From contig NZ_CP120635.1 of assembly GCF_021353295.2 (NCBI RefSeq), positions 2,559,501 to 2,623,500 on the forward strand: a DNA stretch of 64,000 nucleotides, in the 5' to 3' direction. Below, in pieces: positions 57,057 to 64,000 of this stretch. Under the pieces are notes generated by a model that saw only the letters and a program-made list of their open reading frames with translations, was not told the DNA's origin and made no database searches. The position numbers and the translations under genes are program-made. The stretch is from Pseudodesulfovibrio thermohalotolerans (GTDB taxonomy: Bacteria; Desulfobacterota; Desulfovibrionia; Desulfovibrionales; Desulfovibrionaceae). Every line of letters begins with the position of its first letter. The stretch's first letter is position 1.

Positions 57057-59132
57057 ATGACCGACCTAGCTTCACTCCGAAACATTCTTGAACTGCAGGA
57101 GCCGGACGCCGCCCTGGCCTGCCGGGGGGAGGGAGCCGAACCAGCCAACGCGCGGATCATCGAAGCCAACACAACCGCCTGCGACCTGCTCGGCCTGACC
57201 CGCGAAGAAATCCTGAACAGCACTCCCGGCGCGATCATCACCAATTTCTCTGCCCTGACCAAAGACGAATCCCATTTCGAAACCGGCTCCCGGCGCATTG
57301 AGCACACCCTGCGCTCCGGCACAGAGGAAACGCCGGTCGAAATCCGCTCCCACGCCCTGGGATTCGGTGACGAGCCTCTCTTCATTCTCATCATCCGGGA
57401 CATCACGGCCAGAAGAGAACGGGAGTTCCTTGCCGACCTGAACGAGCAGCGATTCAGGGCCCTGTACACCATCTCTCGAATGATAAACCGGACCGAGGTG
57501 GAAATCCTCGACTACGCCCTGACCCAGGCCGTGCATCTTACCGACAGCCGCATGGGATATATCGGCTTCATGGACGAACACGAGACCTCCCTGACCCTGC
57601 GCCCGTGGTCCGTCTTCGATCCTAACGAATGCACCGTGGCCGACAAATCGCGCACCTTCCCCGTCGACAAGGCGGGGCTGTGGGCCGAGGCGATCCGAAG
57701 GCGAACGCCCGTCATCACCAACGACTACGCCAATGCCCCGGAGCGCCGAGGCGTCCCCGAGGGGCACATTCCCCTTTTCCGGCACATGAACGTCCCGGTC
57801 ATCGACCACGACCGCATCCAACTGCTGGTCGGCGTGGCCAACAAGGACAGCGACTATACCGATTCCGACGTGGTCCAGCTTTGTCTCATAATGGACGGCG
57901 TCTGGCAGATTCTCCAACGCAAGCGCATGGAGAAGGAACTGGTCCGGGCCATGCACGAAGCCCGATTCGCGGACCGGGCCAAGGGCCAGTTCCTGGCCAA
58001 CATGAGCCACGAACTGCGCACCCCGCTCAACGGCATCATGGGCATGACCCAACTGCTCCTGAACACGGGCGGGCTCACGGACGAACAGAAGGAGTACCTG
58101 AATCTCAGCCTGGAATCGAGCATCCAGCTCTCCCGGGTCCTCTCCTCCCTGCTCGACCTGTCCAACATCGAAACGGACTGCGAAAGCCTGAACAGGAAGG
58201 ACTTCGACCTGCACGAAACCATCCGCTCCGCCACGGCCCTCCTGCTCCCCCAGGCCGAGATAAAGGACATCGGGCTCGAATGCCGTCTGGACAGCGCCCT
58301 CCCGGTCAAGGTCCACGGCGACGGGGAAAAGCTGCGCCAGATTCTCATCAATTTGGTGCACAACGCCGTGAAGTTCACGGAACAGGGAAAGGTCACAGTC
58401 TCCGCTTCATCCAAGGAAAGCCCGGACGCCCCCGGCCTGCTCACGGTTCACATCTCCATAGCCGACACGGGCATTGGCATCCCGGAAGACAAGCGGGAAG
58501 ACATTTTCGAGCGTTTCATGCTTGGCGAGGACTTCATGACCAAGCGGTACAGCGGAGCGGGGTTGGGATTGACCATCTCCCGCAGGCTGGCCGAAATCAT
58601 GGACGGGACCATCGGTCTCGAAAGCCGCCCCGGCGAGGGCAGCGTCTTTACCCTGACCCTGCCGCTTTTCGTTGTATCGGACCACCCCGAAACGGCCGCT
58701 TCCAAGGAAGAACTCGCCCTTCGCCTGAACATACTCGTGGCCGAGGATGACGAGATAAACGCCCTGGCCACCACCCGCCTGCTCAGGGAGCACGGCCACA
58801 ACGCCGCTGTGGTCGCCAACGGCCAGCACGTCATCGACGCCCTGATGCAGGGCGGCTTCGACCTCGTGCTCATGGATGTGCAGATGCCGATCGTCAATGG
58901 CCTGGAAGTCACGGAAATCATCCGTTCCGGCGCGGCCGAAGGCATCGCCGCCGACATCCCCATCATCGGTCTGACCGTCTTCGCAAACGACGAGGAACGA
59001 AAATGCTTCCGCGAGGCGGGCATGGACGAGGTCGTGACCATGCCATTCAACCCCTCGGATCTTCTGGAGGCCATCCTCAACGCGACGATCCACCACCGCC
59101 CGACCTGCCCCTTCCCCGCGCAACGGCCATAA
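57057..59132 (+). CDS. Hybrid sensor histidine kinase (PAS-GAF-HisKA-HATPase-REC)
   Basis: A 691-residue soluble kinase. Domain order: PAS (about 1-125), GAF-like (about 135-295), HisKA with FLANMSHELRTPLNGIMGM (H about 321), HATPase (N box NLVHNAVKFTEQG, G boxes ADTGIGIP and SGAGLGLTISRRLAE), and a C-terminal receiver (about 560-680). The receiver has its acidic pair (AEDDE) and phosphoacceptor (LVLMDVQMP), but the conserved KP Lys is Met (VVTMPFNP). No membrane segment, so it senses a cytoplasmic cue. It is coupled to the response regulator just upstream. Confidence 0.92.
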   Translation: MTDLASLRNILELQEPDAALACRGEGAEPANARIIEANTTACDLLGLTREEILNSTPGAIITNFSALTKDESHFETGSRRIEHTLRSGTEETPVEIRSHALGFGDEPLFILIIRDITARREREFLADLNEQRFRALYTISRMINRTEVEILDYALTQAVHLTDSRMGYIGFMDEHETSLTLRPWSVFDPNECTVADKSRTFPVDKAGLWAEAIRRRTPVITNDYANAPERRGVPEGHIPLFRHMNVPVIDHDRIQLLVGVANKDSDYTDSDVVQLCLIMDGVWQILQRKRMEKELVRAMHEARFADRAKGQFLANMSHELRTPLNGIMGMTQLLLNTGGLTDEQKEYLNLSLESSIQLSRVLSSLLDLSNIETDCESLNRKDFDLHETIRSATALLLPQAEIKDIGLECRLDSALPVKVHGDGEKLRQILINLVHNAVKFTEQGKVTVSASSKESPDAPGLLTVHISIADTGIGIPEDKREDIFERFMLGEDFMTKRYSGAGLGLTISRRLAEIMDGTIGLESRPGEGSVFTLTLPLFVVSDHPETAASKEELALRLNILVAEDDEINALATTRLLREHGHNAAVVANGQHVIDALMQGGFDLVLMDVQMPIVNGLEVTEIIRSGAAEGIAADIPIIGLTVFANDEERKCFREAGMDEVVTMPFNPSDLLEAILNATIHHRPTCPFPAQRP

Positions 59133-59165
59133 AAAAAAGGCCGCACCCGAAAAACGGGCGCGGCC
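59131..59165 (-). terminator. Terminator of the etfBA unit (minus strand)
   Basis: On the minus strand GGCCGCGCCCG / CGGGTGCGGCC (one mismatch) is followed by eight T (59131-59138 read as A on the plus strand). Confidence 0.88.
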
Positions 59166-59190
59166 TGCATAATCATTGTCTCCGGCCGGA

Positions 59191-60201
59191 TCAGCCGAGC
59201 AGCTCGTTGACCTTCGCCATGATGGCAAAGGCGTCGCCGACGTAGAGCACATCGCACTTGCCCTGGGCCCAGCCGCAACCGGCGTCCAGGTTGATGGCGC
59301 GGCGTTCCTTGATGAAACGCCAGCCGACCACGTGCGGCTCCTCGCCGTGGCAGCAGGAGGACAATCCCTTGGGATGGCGTGGGGTCGCGCCGGTCTGCCC
59401 GACCTGATGCATGTGCGTCAAGAACGAGATGACCTTGCCGCCCTCGCCCGAAATGTCCACCAGGGACTTGGACGAGCCAAGGGAGGACTTGGTGGTGTCC
59501 AGGAAGGACAGGATGGCCTTCTCGGCTTCCTCCACATGCGTGGCGCCGTCGGCCTGCTTCTTCGTCCAACCCGCGCCCGCCACGAAAAGCAGGTCGGCGT
59601 CCGGACGGATGGTCTGGGCATCCTCGGAGGCGCACTCCATGCCCGCCACCTTGGTTCGCACGGCGGAGACGTCCACGTCGAGCATCTCCACGCTCGCCGC
59701 GCCCGCGCCCTCGAAAGGCTCGGCGCAGCCGGAATCCAGCGTCACGATCCACGGCCGCTCTTCACGGGTGAGGACGCCTTCCATGCGCTGACGGTAGAAC
59801 CACCGCTTGGCCACGGGCTTGCCGTCCACGGCCTCGAAGCCGGACAGGTGGGTGTCCACGCGGCCGTCGAGCCGGATGGCCAGACCAGGCAACGCGCGGC
59901 TGAAACGGGATGTGGCCGGAGCCACCACCACTTCGGGCGTGCACGCCTTGGCAATGGCCTCGGCGGCGGCAACGTCCGAGGCATAGCGGCCGTCGGCGAA
60001 ATCGGAACCGGACACTCCATAGAATTTCGCGCCGCAACCGCCAATGGAATCGGCGGCGGCAGCGATATCCCCGCCGATAAGCCCCACGATCAGTTCGCAA
60101 CCAAGGCCCTCGGCCGCGGTCTTGGCCGCGTTCAGAGCCTCAAGGGCGGACTTGTGCAGGGAATTGTCGCATTCGGTGTGAGCAAGATACAAAACAGTCA
60201 T
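59191..60201 (-). CDS. etfA: Electron transfer flavoprotein alpha subunit, divergent C-terminus
   Basis: ATG 60201 follows AGGGGGAAAAGCC; 336 residues. The N-terminal domain (VLYLAHTECDNSLHKSALEALNAA; VVAPATSRFSRALPGLAIRL) and VGQTGA near residue 265 are ETF alpha-like. After VGQTG, however, the canonical SGAxQHxxG FAD-adenosine segment is absent, replaced by a Cys-containing stretch (LSSCCHGEEPHVVGWRF and DAGCGWAQGKCDVLYVGDAF). Cofactor content is therefore uncertain. It lies 11 bases after etfB and is the last gene of the unit. Confidence 0.85.
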   Translation of the reverse strand: MTVLYLAHTECDNSLHKSALEALNAAKTAAEGLGCELIVGLIGGDIAAAADSIGGCGAKFYGVSGSDFADGRYASDVAAAEAIAKACTPEVVVAPATSRFSRALPGLAIRLDGRVDTHLSGFEAVDGKPVAKRWFYRQRMEGVLTREERPWIVTLDSGCAEPFEGAGAASVEMLDVDVSAVRTKVAGMECASEDAQTIRPDADLLFVAGAGWTKKQADGATHVEEAEKAILSFLDTTKSSLGSSKSLVDISGEGGKVISFLTHMHQVGQTGATPRHPKGLSSCCHGEEPHVVGWRFIKERRAINLDAGCGWAQGKCDVLYVGDAFAIMAKVNELLG

Positions 60202-60212
60202 GGCTTTTCCCC

Positions 60213-61022
60213 CTAACCCTTGATCCATTCGACGATTTCCCTGGCCATCTCCTCCACCGGCACGTCCTTGACGATGCGGGTCTCGCGGCGCTGCTGCGGC
60301 AGTTCCACCGAGGAGAACTTGAGGGTCGTGCCGGAAAGGTCGGCGGGCTTGGCCTGCATCAGGGCGGGCATGTTCCGCTGCATGTTCTGCATACCGACCT
60401 GCGGATTGTTCGGGGGCTCGGGCAGTTCGCCGGTGGCCCAGCCGAACGCGGCGGGCGCGCCGTCCACGACAGACTTCTGGTATGCGCCGCCCTCCACGCG
60501 CTCAAGCACCTCCAGGGAGCCGTCGCCGCCCACGGTGAGCTTGTCCACACCCTGGAACTGCTCAGTCACGCCGAGCCTCTCGCCGACCATCTGGATGACC
60601 GCGCCAGAGCCGCGCGAAGCGGACTGCCAGCCGCCGAAGAGCAGCAGCTTGGACTTGTCCAGTCCGGCGATGCCCTCAATGGTTCCGGCCAGGGCCTTGG
60701 CGGTCTCGTACGCATCAGCGAAACCCGAAGCCGAACCGTCGGCCACGACCAGTTGGAACGGGACCTTCTGGGCCACGGACATCATGACCTGTTGCAGCTT
60801 GGCCTTGGGGCCGAGGCTGACCAGCCAGACCTGGCTGCCCGGATTGGCCGCCGCCAGATGCGCGGCTTCAAACAAAGCGTGCCCGGCCCACGGATCGAGC
60901 ACGGCGGGAAGCATCATTTCATTCTTCAGGGACGGCCCGGCAGGTCCGTCCTGGGGCGCGAGGGTCTGGAGCGGGTCCGGAACGATGGAACCACAGACCA
61001 CGATGTGGAATTCACTACCCAT
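60213..61022 (-). CDS. etfB: Electron transfer flavoprotein beta subunit
   Basis: A 269-residue protein beginning MGSEFHIVVCGSIVPDPLQTL. The segment ALFEAAHLA..SQVWLVSLGP and LLFGGWQSASRGSGAVIQMVGERLG (nucleotide-binding region) and the basic ETRIVKDVPVEEMAREIVEW end match the ETF beta fold. AAGGAGAACAATGA precedes ATG 61022. With EtfA it should carry electrons from dehydrogenases to the ETF-QO-like protein encoded upstream. Sequence is a distant member of the family. Confidence 0.86.
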   Translation of the reverse strand: MGSEFHIVVCGSIVPDPLQTLAPQDGPAGPSLKNEMMLPAVLDPWAGHALFEAAHLAAANPGSQVWLVSLGPKAKLQQVMMSVAQKVPFQLVVADGSASGFADAYETAKALAGTIEGIAGLDKSKLLLFGGWQSASRGSGAVIQMVGERLGVTEQFQGVDKLTVGGDGSLEVLERVEGGAYQKSVVDGAPAAFGWATGELPEPPNNPQVGMQNMQRNMPALMQAKPADLSGTTLKFSSVELPQQRRETRIVKDVPVEEMAREIVEWIKG

Positions 61023-61094
61023 TCATTGTTCTCCTTAGATTAGCGGCGGCAATCGCATTTCTCATGCCGTCCATTTTCCGCTTTCGGCGATTTT

Positions 61095-61249
61095 TGCCTC
61101 CGGCGGCCAGAGAACCTTTTGAAAAAGGTTCTCTGGACTCTCCAAAACTTTTTTAGCGCCGCTTCGCGGAATGCGTCCGCGAGGAGGCGGCTTATCGACA
61201 AATCATTTCGCCAAAGGAGGCGGCGGAGTTCCAAAGGCCGCGGGCAGAA
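61095..61249. repeat. Intergenic hairpin repeat, copy C (first tandem unit)
   Basis: TGCCTCCGGCGGCC (61095-61108), perfect 14-bp hairpin CCAGAGAACCTTTT / AAAAGGTTCTCTGG (61107-61120, 61123-61136), tail ACTCTCCAAAACTTTTTTAG then GCCGCTTCGCGGAATGCG. The unit continues to 61249 and is repeated, diverged, as copy D. Confidence 0.88.
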
Positions 61250-61400
61250 TGCCTCCGGCGGCCAAAGAACCTTTTGAAAAAGGTTCTCTGGACTCTCCAA
61301 AACTTTTGGTGCCGCTTCGCGGAATACGTTCGCGAGAAGACGGCCTCATCAATGAACCAATTCGACGGAGGCGCCTACGGGGTTCCCAGGGGGCATAGCC
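61250..61400. repeat. Intergenic hairpin repeat, copy D (second tandem unit)
   Basis: Same order as copy C: module 61250-61263, hairpin with one mismatch (61262-61275, 61278-61291), tail 61292-61322. The following ~75 bases align with those after copy C (GCTTCGCGGAATRCGTYCGCGAG in both), showing a 155-base tandem duplication. The remaining 61401-61464 shows nothing recognised. Confidence 0.86.
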
Positions 61401-61464
61401 CCTTGGACATCGAAAGCGAAATCACCCGACCAGTCCGCCAAAGGCGATCCATTCATTTCCTATC

Positions 61465-63306
61465 CTAATTCTCCACGGAATGCAGCCCGCCGGAACCGGC
61501 CATGAACTTGACGTTGGTCCGTTCACGGTCCTGGGGATCGGACTTGCTGCAATTCCACATGCACGCACCGCAGTGTATGCACTTTTCCCGATCGAAAAGC
61601 GGCGCGCCGCCCTCGGGATTGGTGTAAATGGCCTGGCCGGAACACGCTTCCACGCAGACCTGTTCGCGGCAGGCGGCGCAGATGACCGGATCGGCGAAGC
61701 GCACGTGGTCGCCGTAGCCGGGGTTGGCCTGAACCTTGCCGCCCATGAGCAAGGCGTCCTGGTGGGAAACCAGAAGCTGCCCGTCCAGCGGAATCTCGGG
61801 CCAGCCCGCGCGATTCATGAGCGCGTCGTGCAGGCTCGCGCCCTTTTTGGCGCATTCGGCGCGGATGTCGGAGATCTCGCCCGCCGGGATCACGTCCCGG
61901 TAGTAATCCTCGATGCTCGGGATGCGTTCCTGGGGCTTGAGCGCCTGGCCCGGCATGTTCAAAAGCCCGTTGGTAAGGCCGCTCAGTCCCATGCCGAGGA
62001 ACCCGGACAACACGGATTTGGTGAAGCCGTCGCGCGATTTCTTGGCCACCTCGGCCTCCTTCTCGACCCAGGAAGCGCGGCGGCGGGAAACATAGGTGTT
62101 CTCCAGGTTTTCCTTGGTGAACTCGCGGCCGCTCTTGAGCAGCTCCAGCACGGCCTCGCCGAGCTGAACGCCCGTGGCCCACGCCTCGTCGACGCCCGCG
62201 CCGATGAGCACGTTGGTGGAGCCGGAGCCTTCGCCGATGCGTGCAAAACCGTCGCCGCAGAGAATAGGCTCGCCGCGCTTGCCCGACTCGTTCAGGGATT
62301 TGGCTCCCCAGGAACGCAAGGTGCCGCCCTGAAGCCGCTTCCACAGATACGGGTGCAGCATCCAGTGCTGCATGTAGCGGTAGGCCGTGCGCACGGGGTT
62401 GTCGAACCAGGACGGCACGAAGATGCCGAGGCTGGCCACATTGTCGGGGTAAACGTACAGGAAACCGAAAATTTCAGGTTCGGGGTAGCCGATGGTGTGC
62501 AGCACGGTGCCGGGTTGCCAGTCGCAGCCCTCGGGCAGGTCCACCACACACTTCATGCCCACGGCCCACTCGCGCTGGTGGTTGTCGCCGGGCATTCCGA
62601 GCTTGCGGTTGAGCGCCTGTCCCACCGCGCCCACCGGGCCGTCGGCAACCACGGTCAGGGCGGCCTTCATGTCCATGCCGGGCATGTAGCCCGCGCCCGG
62701 AGCGCCGTCCTTGTCCACGCCCTGATCTGCCATGCGCACGCCCTTGACGGCCTGTCCCTCCACGAGGGGCTCGGCCACGGGGCTGGACGGCCATATCTGG
62801 GCCATTCCCGTGCCCATCAGGTTCGCGCCCACCCACTGGTTGAACTGGCCGATGGAAAAGGCCAGCCCCGGATGCTTCTCCAGAAATGCGGGAATGTACG
62901 GCAGCTCATATGCGCCGTCCTTCATCCACCGGCCGAGCGCCTTGTCCGCCAGCTCGAACAGCTTCGGCCTGCGGCTCGCGCCAACGGGATCTCCGAGGTA
63001 CAGAATTTTCTCTTCCCTGACCTCGCAGGCCATGGGAATCTGAGACAAATCAAGATCGGGGAAGCTCGCCTTGATGGCGCGGCCCTTGGTCACCACGCCC
63101 GAAACGCCGAAGCCGATGTCGTCGGCACGCTCGTAGCAGATGACCTGCGGCGGCATTCCCGGCATGACCTTGCTCTCGGCCGCGGGCGTGCCGTCCTCGT
63201 TCATCAGGCCGCGCGTCAGGGTTGTCAGAAACCCGCCCGCGGCAGGGCCGAAGCCCACACATACAATGTCCGTTTCCATCTCGACACGCGGCGTCTCGTC
63301 GCTCAT
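61465..63306 (-). CDS. ETF:quinone oxidoreductase-like FAD/Fe-S protein (FixC/FixX fusion type)
   Basis: A 613-residue flavoprotein with an N-terminal dinucleotide-binding motif (VCVGFGPAAGGFLTTL), the FixC-like GEGSGSTNVLIGAGVDEAW region, and a C-terminal ferredoxin-like domain with two Cys groups (CAACREQVCVEAC and CIHCGACMWNC). ETF-QO normally carries one 4Fe-4S cluster; here eight Cys suggest two. It probably hands electrons from ETF to menaquinone. ATG 63306 is preceded by CCGGAGGCACCCA, whose GGAGG comes from intergenic repeat copy E. etfB lies downstream across repeats C and D. Confidence 0.88.
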   Translation of the reverse strand: MSDETPRVEMETDIVCVGFGPAAGGFLTTLTRGLMNEDGTPAAESKVMPGMPPQVICYERADDIGFGVSGVVTKGRAIKASFPDLDLSQIPMACEVREEKILYLGDPVGASRRPKLFELADKALGRWMKDGAYELPYIPAFLEKHPGLAFSIGQFNQWVGANLMGTGMAQIWPSSPVAEPLVEGQAVKGVRMADQGVDKDGAPGAGYMPGMDMKAALTVVADGPVGAVGQALNRKLGMPGDNHQREWAVGMKCVVDLPEGCDWQPGTVLHTIGYPEPEIFGFLYVYPDNVASLGIFVPSWFDNPVRTAYRYMQHWMLHPYLWKRLQGGTLRSWGAKSLNESGKRGEPILCGDGFARIGEGSGSTNVLIGAGVDEAWATGVQLGEAVLELLKSGREFTKENLENTYVSRRRASWVEKEAEVAKKSRDGFTKSVLSGFLGMGLSGLTNGLLNMPGQALKPQERIPSIEDYYRDVIPAGEISDIRAECAKKGASLHDALMNRAGWPEIPLDGQLLVSHQDALLMGGKVQANPGYGDHVRFADPVICAACREQVCVEACSGQAIYTNPEGGAPLFDREKCIHCGACMWNCSKSDPQDRERTNVKFMAGSGGLHSVEN

Positions 63307-63310
63307 TGGG

Positions 63311-63425
63311 TGCCTCCGGCGGCCGGGAGAAGGGGAAAGGGAACCCTTGAAAAAGGCTTCGCTCTCCCCTTGCCCCGGCCTCCCATCCCCTTTTTTCTCC
63401 CTGAACTTTTTGGGCCGCCATGCGG
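63311..63425. repeat. Intergenic hairpin repeat, copy E (degenerate)
   Basis: TGCCTCCGGCGGCC (63311-63324), an imperfect long hairpin (about 63322-63387), then CTCCCTGAACTTTTTGGGCC (63399-63418) and GCCATGCGGG, matching the tail order of copies A, C and D. Read on the minus strand, the module supplies the Shine-Dalgarno sequence of the ETF-QO gene. The remainder of the gap to 63611 shows nothing I can name. Confidence 0.75.
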
Positions 63426-63611
63426 GATATGTCGGGAGGTGAGTCAGGCGTGCCCCTTCCCGGCGCGCCTGTGGGGTGGGTTTGGGTTGAAGTTTGAATC
63501 GTTCCGGGTGCGGGAATCAGCTCCGCGCTCCCCGCGCCGCCGTTATCATATATGACTGTCCTCTTCTCTTCCAGGCGGCGCACCGAAAAATATATATTGA
63601 AAGAAAGAACG

Positions 63612-63654
63612 CGAGAGGGAAACCTTTTTTAGAAGGCTTCCCTCTCGCTTTTTG
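63612..63654. terminator. Hairpin downstream of the partial gene
   Basis: GCGAGAGGGAA / TTCCCTCTCGC (63612-63622, 63639-63649), followed by TTTTT on the plus strand and a pyrimidine-rich run on the minus strand. It lies 10 bases beyond the stop of the minus-strand gene and probably ends it. Confidence 0.75.
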
Positions 63655-63663
63655 CTATTTTGC

Positions 63664-64000
63664 TTACCCCTGCGGGTAATCGAGGGCTTCAGGAATCATC
63701 ACTTCGGTCAGGGCGTTGCCCGCGCGGTCCTTGGCCAGACGGGAGCCGGCCAGGCACATGTCCACGGTCGCCTTGAGTTCGCGGAAGCGGACGAGGTCCG
63801 GACGAGCGCACTTGGACTGATCGCCCAGGGTGCCGTCCTCGGCGCATTCGCCCTTGGGCTCGCACTTCTCGGCGATACCGCCGTCCGGGGTCGGGCAATG
63901 GTTCCAGTTGAAACCGTAAACCAGCTCGGAACAGATGCGGGCGACCTCTCCGGCGGCGCGCGCCGCCTGGACGTGGCACAGGTCCTTGTAGAACCCGGTC
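63664..64000 (-). CDS. C-terminal part of an unknown Cys-rich protein, partial
   Basis: The last 111 codons of a minus-strand gene, entering from beyond the window and stopping at TAA 63664-63666. The peptide has Cys residues in FYKDLCHVQ, ICSELVYGF, NWNHCPTPDG, KCEPKGECAED, SKCARPD and DMCLAGS, and ends ALDYPQG. Seven Cys in this span suggest metal or cluster binding or disulfides. Codon use is that of a highly expressed gene (strong GCC/CTG/AAG bias). I do not recognise the family. It lies upstream of the ETF-QO gene on the same strand, with a hairpin between. Confidence 0.75.
   Translation of the reverse strand, partial: TGFYKDLCHVQAARAAGEVARICSELVYGFNWNHCPTPDGGIAEKCEPKGECAEDGTLGDQSKCARPDLVRFRELKATVDMCLAGSRLAKDRAGNALTEVMIPEALDYPQG

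Noticed and set aside
61095..61400. Tandem repeats considered as a CRISPR array
   Set aside because: Only two long (155-base) diverged units with an internal hairpin, no short identical repeats with unique spacers, and no cas genes in the window.
61040..61468. Small open frames through repeats C and D
   Set aside because: Same repeat-derived peptides on both strands; no ribosome site and no conservation expected.

Overview
The window looks like a chromosomal segment of a mesophilic, GC-rich sulfate-reducing deltaproteobacterium of the Desulfovibrio / Pseudodesulfovibrio type. The main evidence is a complete lactate-to-acetate operon: pyruvate:ferredoxin oxidoreductase, lactate permease, D- and L-lactate dehydrogenase systems, Pta and AckA. 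It follows the gene order known for the lactate utilisation (luo) operon of Desulfovibrio vulgaris. Supporting features are a tungsten aldehyde:ferredoxin oxidoreductase, a WtpABC tungstate transporter, rubredoxin, several Fe-S proteins and sigma-54-type regulators. No prophage, transposase, CRISPR array or rRNA was seen. Most of the window is core genome with a few accessory islands.

Layout. 1-64: C-terminal end of a Fis-type regulator. 73-627: DNA glycosylase Tag. 670-15535: lactate oxidation operon of eight genes, preceded by a near-consensus sigma-54 promoter (879-895) and a perfect palindrome (800-812) that could be its activator site. 15562-17139: chemoreceptor. 17218-20300: HU, RlpA and aspartase on the minus strand. 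20301-22148: TypA. 22263-25202: tungstate transporter with a near-perfect sigma-70 promoter. 25279-29532: DUF202, a 4Fe-4S protein, a DUF401 permease and unknown proteins. 29604-34015: TPR protein, tungsten AOR, class II aldolase-like protein and CPBP protease. 34408-38836: rubredoxin, then ruvB/ruvA and ruvC/yebC/rlmE, with an unrelated secreted-protein gene splitting the ruv genes. 38907-44857: CgeB-like glycosyltransferase, tRNA-Ala, periplasmic binding protein, amidohydrolase and putrescine-type aminotransferase. 44943-49916: thioredoxin-like protein, large PAS/sigma-54 activator, small unknown protein, CheY-like regulator and secreted cyclophilin. 50073-55344: acyl-CoA synthetase with an unusual amphipathic 11-mer repeat insert, a racemase-like protein lacking one catalytic Cys, AzlCD, and a divergent MocR regulator with a clear operator between them. 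55423-59132: RarD, a response regulator and a hybrid histidine kinase. 59191-64000: divergent ETF beta/alpha and an ETF:quinone-oxidoreductase-like flavoprotein, plus the end of an unknown Cys-rich gene.

The genes combine into a picture of lactate respiration. Lactate enters through LctP and is oxidised to pyruvate by two Fe-S/flavin dehydrogenase systems. Por converts pyruvate to acetyl-CoA, and Pta/AckA make ATP. The ETF/ETF-QO-like cluster and AOR are further electron-transfer modules, and WtpABC would feed AOR with tungsten.

The most unusual items are the 11-mer repeat insert in the acyl-CoA synthetase, a family of intergenic hairpin repeats carrying a Shine-Dalgarno-like end (five copies, one of which supplies the likely ribosome site of the ETF-QO gene), the divergent ETF alpha C-terminus, the altered active site of the racemase-like protein, and the sigma-54 control region of the lactate operon. 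I saw no wholly new multi-gene system that I could defend from sequence alone.
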